Below are positions 59,904 to 64,000 of a DNA stretch of 64,000 nucleotides, one piece after another. The translations under genes were made by a program, and so were the position numbers. The stretch comes from Pseudopithomyces maydicus (taxonomy: Eukaryota > Ascomycota > Dothideomycetes > Pleosporales > Didymosphaeriaceae). The stretch is taken from assembly GCA_026873275.1 (NCBI GenBank), contig JANTUC010000019.1, positions 124,001 to 188,000 on the forward strand, given 5' to 3'. The first letter of the stretch is position 1. Each line of letters opens with the position of its first letter. The notes below the pieces were generated by a model. The model ran no database searches. It was given only the letters and a program-made list of their open reading frames with translations, and was not told the DNA's origin.

Positions 59904-61368
59904 CTACCTGCACCTCTTCTCCACAATATTCGCGCCATGCTCCTCGTACTCCTTCTTGCTGATCCAAAGCTGGTGGAAGCTGCCCAAGCTCGCCAGGATA
60001 CTGCCTCCGATCCACGCCGCGTACTTGCGCTCCACGACGGGGCCGGGCGCAATCAACTTGTTCCGCGTGCTGGGATACATGTTGTTGATCTCGTAGTTGA
60101 GGCGGTCGCCGAACTTGTACAGGAGCGTGCTGCCGCCCGTGACGACGATGTTCTGCAGCAGGAGCGGACGCTGGTCGGCGTCGACGTGCTGGACGGCGGC
60201 CTGGACGAGGCGTGGCAACGTGTGCTCGTCTTTGGGCCGGGGATTCGCGTCGTCGGTGAGCGCGGCGTTGGCGTCGAAGAGGCCCTCGGCGGCCTTGAAG
60301 CGGTCGACGCCGAAGACTTGGTTCCACCCGTCGGGCATCTCGTAGGGGCGGCCGGGCATGCTTTTGGCGATTTCCTCGTTTGTGCCGTTGGAAAGGCGGC
60401 CGGGGCCGGGCCAGATTTCGACGACGCTCTCTTTGTACTCGGTTAGGACGCGTTCTTCTTGGTAGAGGCGGAAGCTATCTGTGGGTGGGACGTCGAAGGT
60501 CTTGTAGACGGCTTGGGCGGGGGCGCCGGCGTCGACGGGCGACTTGCTCTTGACGAGGTAGTGCGGTGTGAGTGGAATTTCGGGCTGGGACTGCTTGAAG
60601 CCGAGGCGGATCTGGTTGGAGACGAAGTTTCCGGCCAGGGGAGATTTCTGCACGCCTTTCTTAAGGACCATGCCGTCTAGCACGGGGGTCACGGAGGTGT
60701 GTGAAGCGCCGACGTCGATGATGATGCCGGAGGCCTTGCCAGACGCAAAGGCCGCGAGGACGCCTGTCTTCTGGAGGTAGAAAGCTGGCGTGCCCCATTC
60801 CTCCATTGCGATTTCGATCGCCTTCTCGCGCGCCTTCACCGTGTTCCAGCCAGGCTCCGTCATGAGCAACGGCGACTCCTCGAGAGGCTTCTCCTGGTTC
60901 TCGATCGTCTCCATATCTACGTCCATGGCCTCGCCGTTCCCATTCTCCTTCGGGTCATCGTTGAGCCCGTTCTTCGTGGGATCGCCAGCTTTCGCACCCG
61001 TCAGCCGCGATGTGATGGCGTACTCCCAGATCTTGGCCGCCGTGTCCCAGTCCTCCACTATGCCGTCCTCGCCCCAGTAGTTCTTTATGTGGAGGTTCGA
61101 CGCAGGTGTGTGTATTGCGTTCTCGCCGAAGAGATACTGTGAGCCTGATTCGCCGTCGATATGGCCGTAGAAGCTGGGGCACACCGACTTGGGGACGTCC
61201 TCGCCCGCAAAGCCGGCGCGGATGGTGGAATACCCGGGGTCGAGCACGATCGCGGAGACCTCATCTGCAGATAAAATCAGCCTGCATCACCCCCTTCTGC
61301 ATTGCGGGCGGCCTACCTCCGGCGTACTCGCCCGCCGCGGGCGCGGTTGAGGAATTGAGATTGTTCAT
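59904..61368 (-). CDS. ARP4: Actin-related protein 4
   Basis: Exons 61317-61368 and 59904-61264 (52-nt intron) give 470 residues. The actin fold is clear: EVSAIVLDPGYSTIRAGFAGED, SGIIIDVGASHTSVTPVLDG, NIVVTGGSTLLYKFGDRL, KYAAWIGGSILASLGSFHQLWISKKEYEE. The acidic insertion around GEAMDVDMETIENQEK and the weak nucleotide-binding pocket are typical of Arp4/BAF53, a subunit of NuA4, SWR1 and INO80 chromatin complexes in the nucleus. The end KRCR is usual for this family. It is divergent from GUP1 with 265 bases between starts. Confidence 0.92.
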
Positions 61369-61633
61369 TGCGCGCGAAAGTCGCGACTTCTGAAGCTTCG
61401 TCGAGCTCTATCTGGGACCGATGTGGCAATTGACGCGTGGTGAATCACCGACTATGCGCGCGCGGGTGTGGAGCTGTCGTGGGGTTAGTTGCGTGTAGGA
61501 GCGCAAGTCGCATCGCGAACCGAACTTTTGGGGTTGGACGTCAAGCTGTCCTCCTGCGCCTTCCCCCGCCAGCCAGGCCGCAACCCTTCCCTACGCATCG
61601 CAGAACATGTGTAGTCGGTCATAGCGTGTAATT
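61369..61633. promoter_or_regulatory. Compact divergent promoter of ARP4 and GUP1
   Basis: This is 265 bases between two housekeeping genes pointing apart. GC-rich, with no clear TATA box. Confidence 0.5.
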
Positions 61634-63749
61634 ATGGCACTCAGATATATACGGCAGCTCTACTCTCTGGATACGCTCGACACCCGCTTCGTGGTCCCAG
61701 CCAATGCACCACCCAAGGAGGCTCTGGAGCTCGCCGACCTGGACCCTGCGCGGCCGTTGCCAGTTAGGAATGGCCAAGTCAAGAGCAGGGAACCCATAGA
61801 AGGCGTGCAGCCGTCGCGGTGGAATACGTTCGAGTTCAAAACGTATGGCGTACTAATAACAATATGCGTCTTCTTCATGTTCAAATCTGTCCTGGATGTC
61901 TCCGTAGGTCAGTCAGCTTCGAACACTCGTTGCTACCACATCTACTAATGCAGATGCAGAGTCTCATCCGAACTACCCCAAATTCTCGCATCTGCTTGAA
62001 GACGGCTGGATACCGGGTCGGAAAGTCGTATGAATCACGTGGCCTGTTACAACTCCATACGCTGATGATCGTTTTAGGACAATTCCGACCTTCAGTACTC
62101 TAGTTTCAGGTCCAACATTCCATATCTATTCTTAGTCGTACTTCTACATCCGGTCCTACGAAAGCTCTACGATGGATTCTGGAGGGCAGACACCTACACA
62201 CAGGTGCGTTCCCCGGGTCCCGGCGGACTCACCATGGGTTTGAGCCCCTCGGCAGCAGCGGATGCTCGTATGAACCAAAGAATCTCCTTCGACGTTCCCT
62301 TTACCGCTATCTTTATTGTGGCATTGCATGGCTTCTCGGCCTTCAAGATCGTCGCCATCCTGTACCTCAACTACTGCCTCACGACGAAGCTACCCAGATC
62401 GTACGTGCCCGCAGCAACTTGGATCTTCGGCGTCGGCATCCTGTTCGCCAACGAGTTCGGCCACGGCTACCCCTACGCATCTATACTGGGCGTCTTCCTT
62501 CCATCGTCGCCGGGTTCAGAGAAAGACTCCGTGGCGACGAACCTCGGGCACACGCTCGATGGCTTCGGAGGCCTGATCCCCCGCTGGGAAGTCCTGTTCA
62601 ACTTCACGGTGCTCCGCCTCATAAGCTTCAACATGGACCGCTACTGGAGCCAGAACGCCAAAGCCGCAGACTCCCTCGAGGTACGTGCTCCGATGTCTTG
62701 CTTGCATTCCATCTAATGACGCTCAGAAGAAGCAACTCGATCCGTCGAATCTTTCGGAGCGCGACCGCGTGGCTATCCCCGCTAAACCATCGGACTATTC
62801 TTTCCGTACGTTTATCTCTCTATTCTTTTTATATCATAACCCCCAGCTAATCAACCCTAAGGTAACTACTTCGCCTACACCCTCTACTCCCCCTCTACCT
62901 CGCCGGCCCCATCCTCACCTTCAACGACTACATCTCGCAACTCCGCCACCGCCCTCACAGCATCACTACCCGGCGCACCGCGCTCTACGCCTTGCGTTTT
63001 CTCATCACGCTCCTCACCATGGAAATCATGATCCACTACATGTACATGGTGGCCATCTTCCACGCGCGCCCCGACATGTCCCTGTACACGCCGGCGCAGC
63101 TCTCCATGCTCGGCTTCTTCAACCTGAAGCACATCTGGCTGAAGCTGCTCCTCCCCTGGCGCTTCTTCCGCCTCTGGGCGCTGCTCGATGGCATCGACCC
63201 CCGGAGAACATGGTGCGCTGCATGTCGGACAACTACAGCGTGACGCACTTCTGGCGCGGGTGGCACCGGTCATTCAACAAGTGGGCGCTGCGGTACCTGT
63301 TTATCCCGATGGGGGGCAGTGCGGCGCCCGGGTGGAAGGGGCAGGTGCGCAGCGTGGCGAATAAGTTGACCGTGTTTAGCTTCATTGCGATATGGCATGA
63401 TATTCAGCTGCGGCTGTTGATGTGGGGGTGGTTGGTTACGCTGTTCGTGCTGCCGGAGGTGGTGGCGGGGTATTTGTTTCCGGCGAGGAGGTGGAAGGGG
63501 AGGCCGGATGCGTATCGGTATCTGTGTGGGGTTGGGGCGGTGGGCGAGATTTTGCTGCTGATGGCTGCGAACTTGGTTGGGTTTGCGCTGGGGTTGGACG
63601 GCCTGAAGGAGTTGATAGCTGGGATCTTTGAGAGTTGGAGCGGGCTGGGGGTGTTGGGTATCGCGTGTGTTGCGTTGTTCATGGGGGTGCAGGTCATGTT
63701 TGAGTGGAGGGAGAGCGAGAAGCGCCGGGGCATCAACATGAAGTGTTAG
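61634..63749 (+). CDS. GUP1: Gup1-type MBOAT O-acyltransferase
   Basis: Five exons: 61634-61907, 61954-62027, 62078-62680, 62727-62805, 62862-63749. About 639 residues with many membrane spans, MBOAT motifs (SFNMDRYW, YSPLYLAGPILTFNDY, CMSDNYSVTHFWRGWHRSFNKW) and the catalytic His in FIAIWHDIQLRLLMWGWL. Gup1 remodels GPI anchors at the ER by adding C26 fatty acid. As sequenced, exon 5 breaks frame twice, each time in a five-C run (62889-62893 and 63198-63202). One more C at each would join the three conserved segments and makes the total length divisible by three. The gene is thus probably intact. Confidence 0.9.
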
Positions 63750-64000
63750 CGTCAGCATAGCATCGCATTGTTTACTTTTGGTAGTCTCGAGCGAGTCATG
63801 AGATAGATCTGCGAGTGTTCATTTCCTCGTTTCTGCGACCTATACGTTTCTCATGGGCGGCCTTTGCAAGACCTCGTAATGACCGGGTTATCATACATGC
63901 ATCATATGCAGTCATACCAAACGCCGGGATGCGCGTCTACTTTCTCCCTCTCTCCCTCTCTCCACGTGCTCATGAATCCACATCCATCGTCTCGGCGGTC
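63750..64000. other. Downstream region of GUP1
   Basis: 3' UTR sequence, then a CTCTCTCC-rich tract near 63945-63965 and CACGTG at 63963-63968. No gene is visible before the window ends. Confidence 0.4.

Noticed and set aside
59787..60446. 219-codon plus-strand ORF
   Set aside because: It is antisense to the conserved C-terminal half of Arp4.

Overview
The window is nuclear DNA of a filamentous ascomycete (Pezizomycotina). A Dothideomycete is my guess, not a proof. The evidence is the many 45-60 nt introns with GTAAGT-like donors, CTAAC/CTGAC branch sites and YAG acceptors, a set of conserved fungal orthologues (Arp4, Gup1, Tsc10, an Msn5-type exportin, the Ldb17/Dip1 family), and families confined to or typical of fungi (HeLo, STAND N-terminal domain, Rhodopsin_fung-type receptor, DUF726). 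Most genes are spliced, so the models below were rebuilt exon by exon, and reading phases agree at every junction unless stated.

Layout. 1-186: end of an unidentified gene. 1.8-3.7 kb (-): a DEDD exonuclease just downstream of an unusual gene built from tandem exon-intron units. 4.7-5.2 kb (-): a small spliced orphan. 5.9-7.5 kb (+): Ldb17/Dip1 family. 7.5-11.4 kb: a long convergent gap rich in simple repeats. 11.4-13.2 kb (-): MFS transporter. 16.4-18.0 kb (-): ER TPR-DnaJ co-chaperone. 18.5-20.9 kb (+): GH5 sterylglucosidase/glucocerebrosidase-type enzyme. 21.6-25.5 kb (+): exportin.

26.7-48.9 kb looks accessory and signalling-rich: a G-alpha-like protein with a fungal STAND N-terminus, a BTB protein, a Dabb-GFA fusion, a 1206-residue RNA-processing polyprotein (2H phosphoesterase, EEP nuclease, poly(A)-polymerase-type transferase, MJ1316-type domain), a Pth11-like receptor, Tsc10, a kinase-ankyrin protein divergent from a HeLo-pseudokinase protein, a J-protein and a secreted astacin-like protease. 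49-51 kb is gene-poor and holds a tRNA-like Pol III element. 50.9-64 kb is again mostly core: DUF726 hydrolase, NCS1 permease with a neighbouring 2-oxoglutarate dioxygenase, Arp4 and Gup1.

Two patterns cut across genes. First, at least six coding regions continue in a new frame exactly where a C or G run of 4-6 bases is one base short, which points to assembly errors rather than pseudogenes. Second, several proteins are unusual domain fusions. The best candidates for new biology are the tandem exon-intron gene and its hairpin link to the exonuclease, the RNA-end-processing polyprotein, and the divergent kinase-ankyrin / HeLo-pseudokinase pair.
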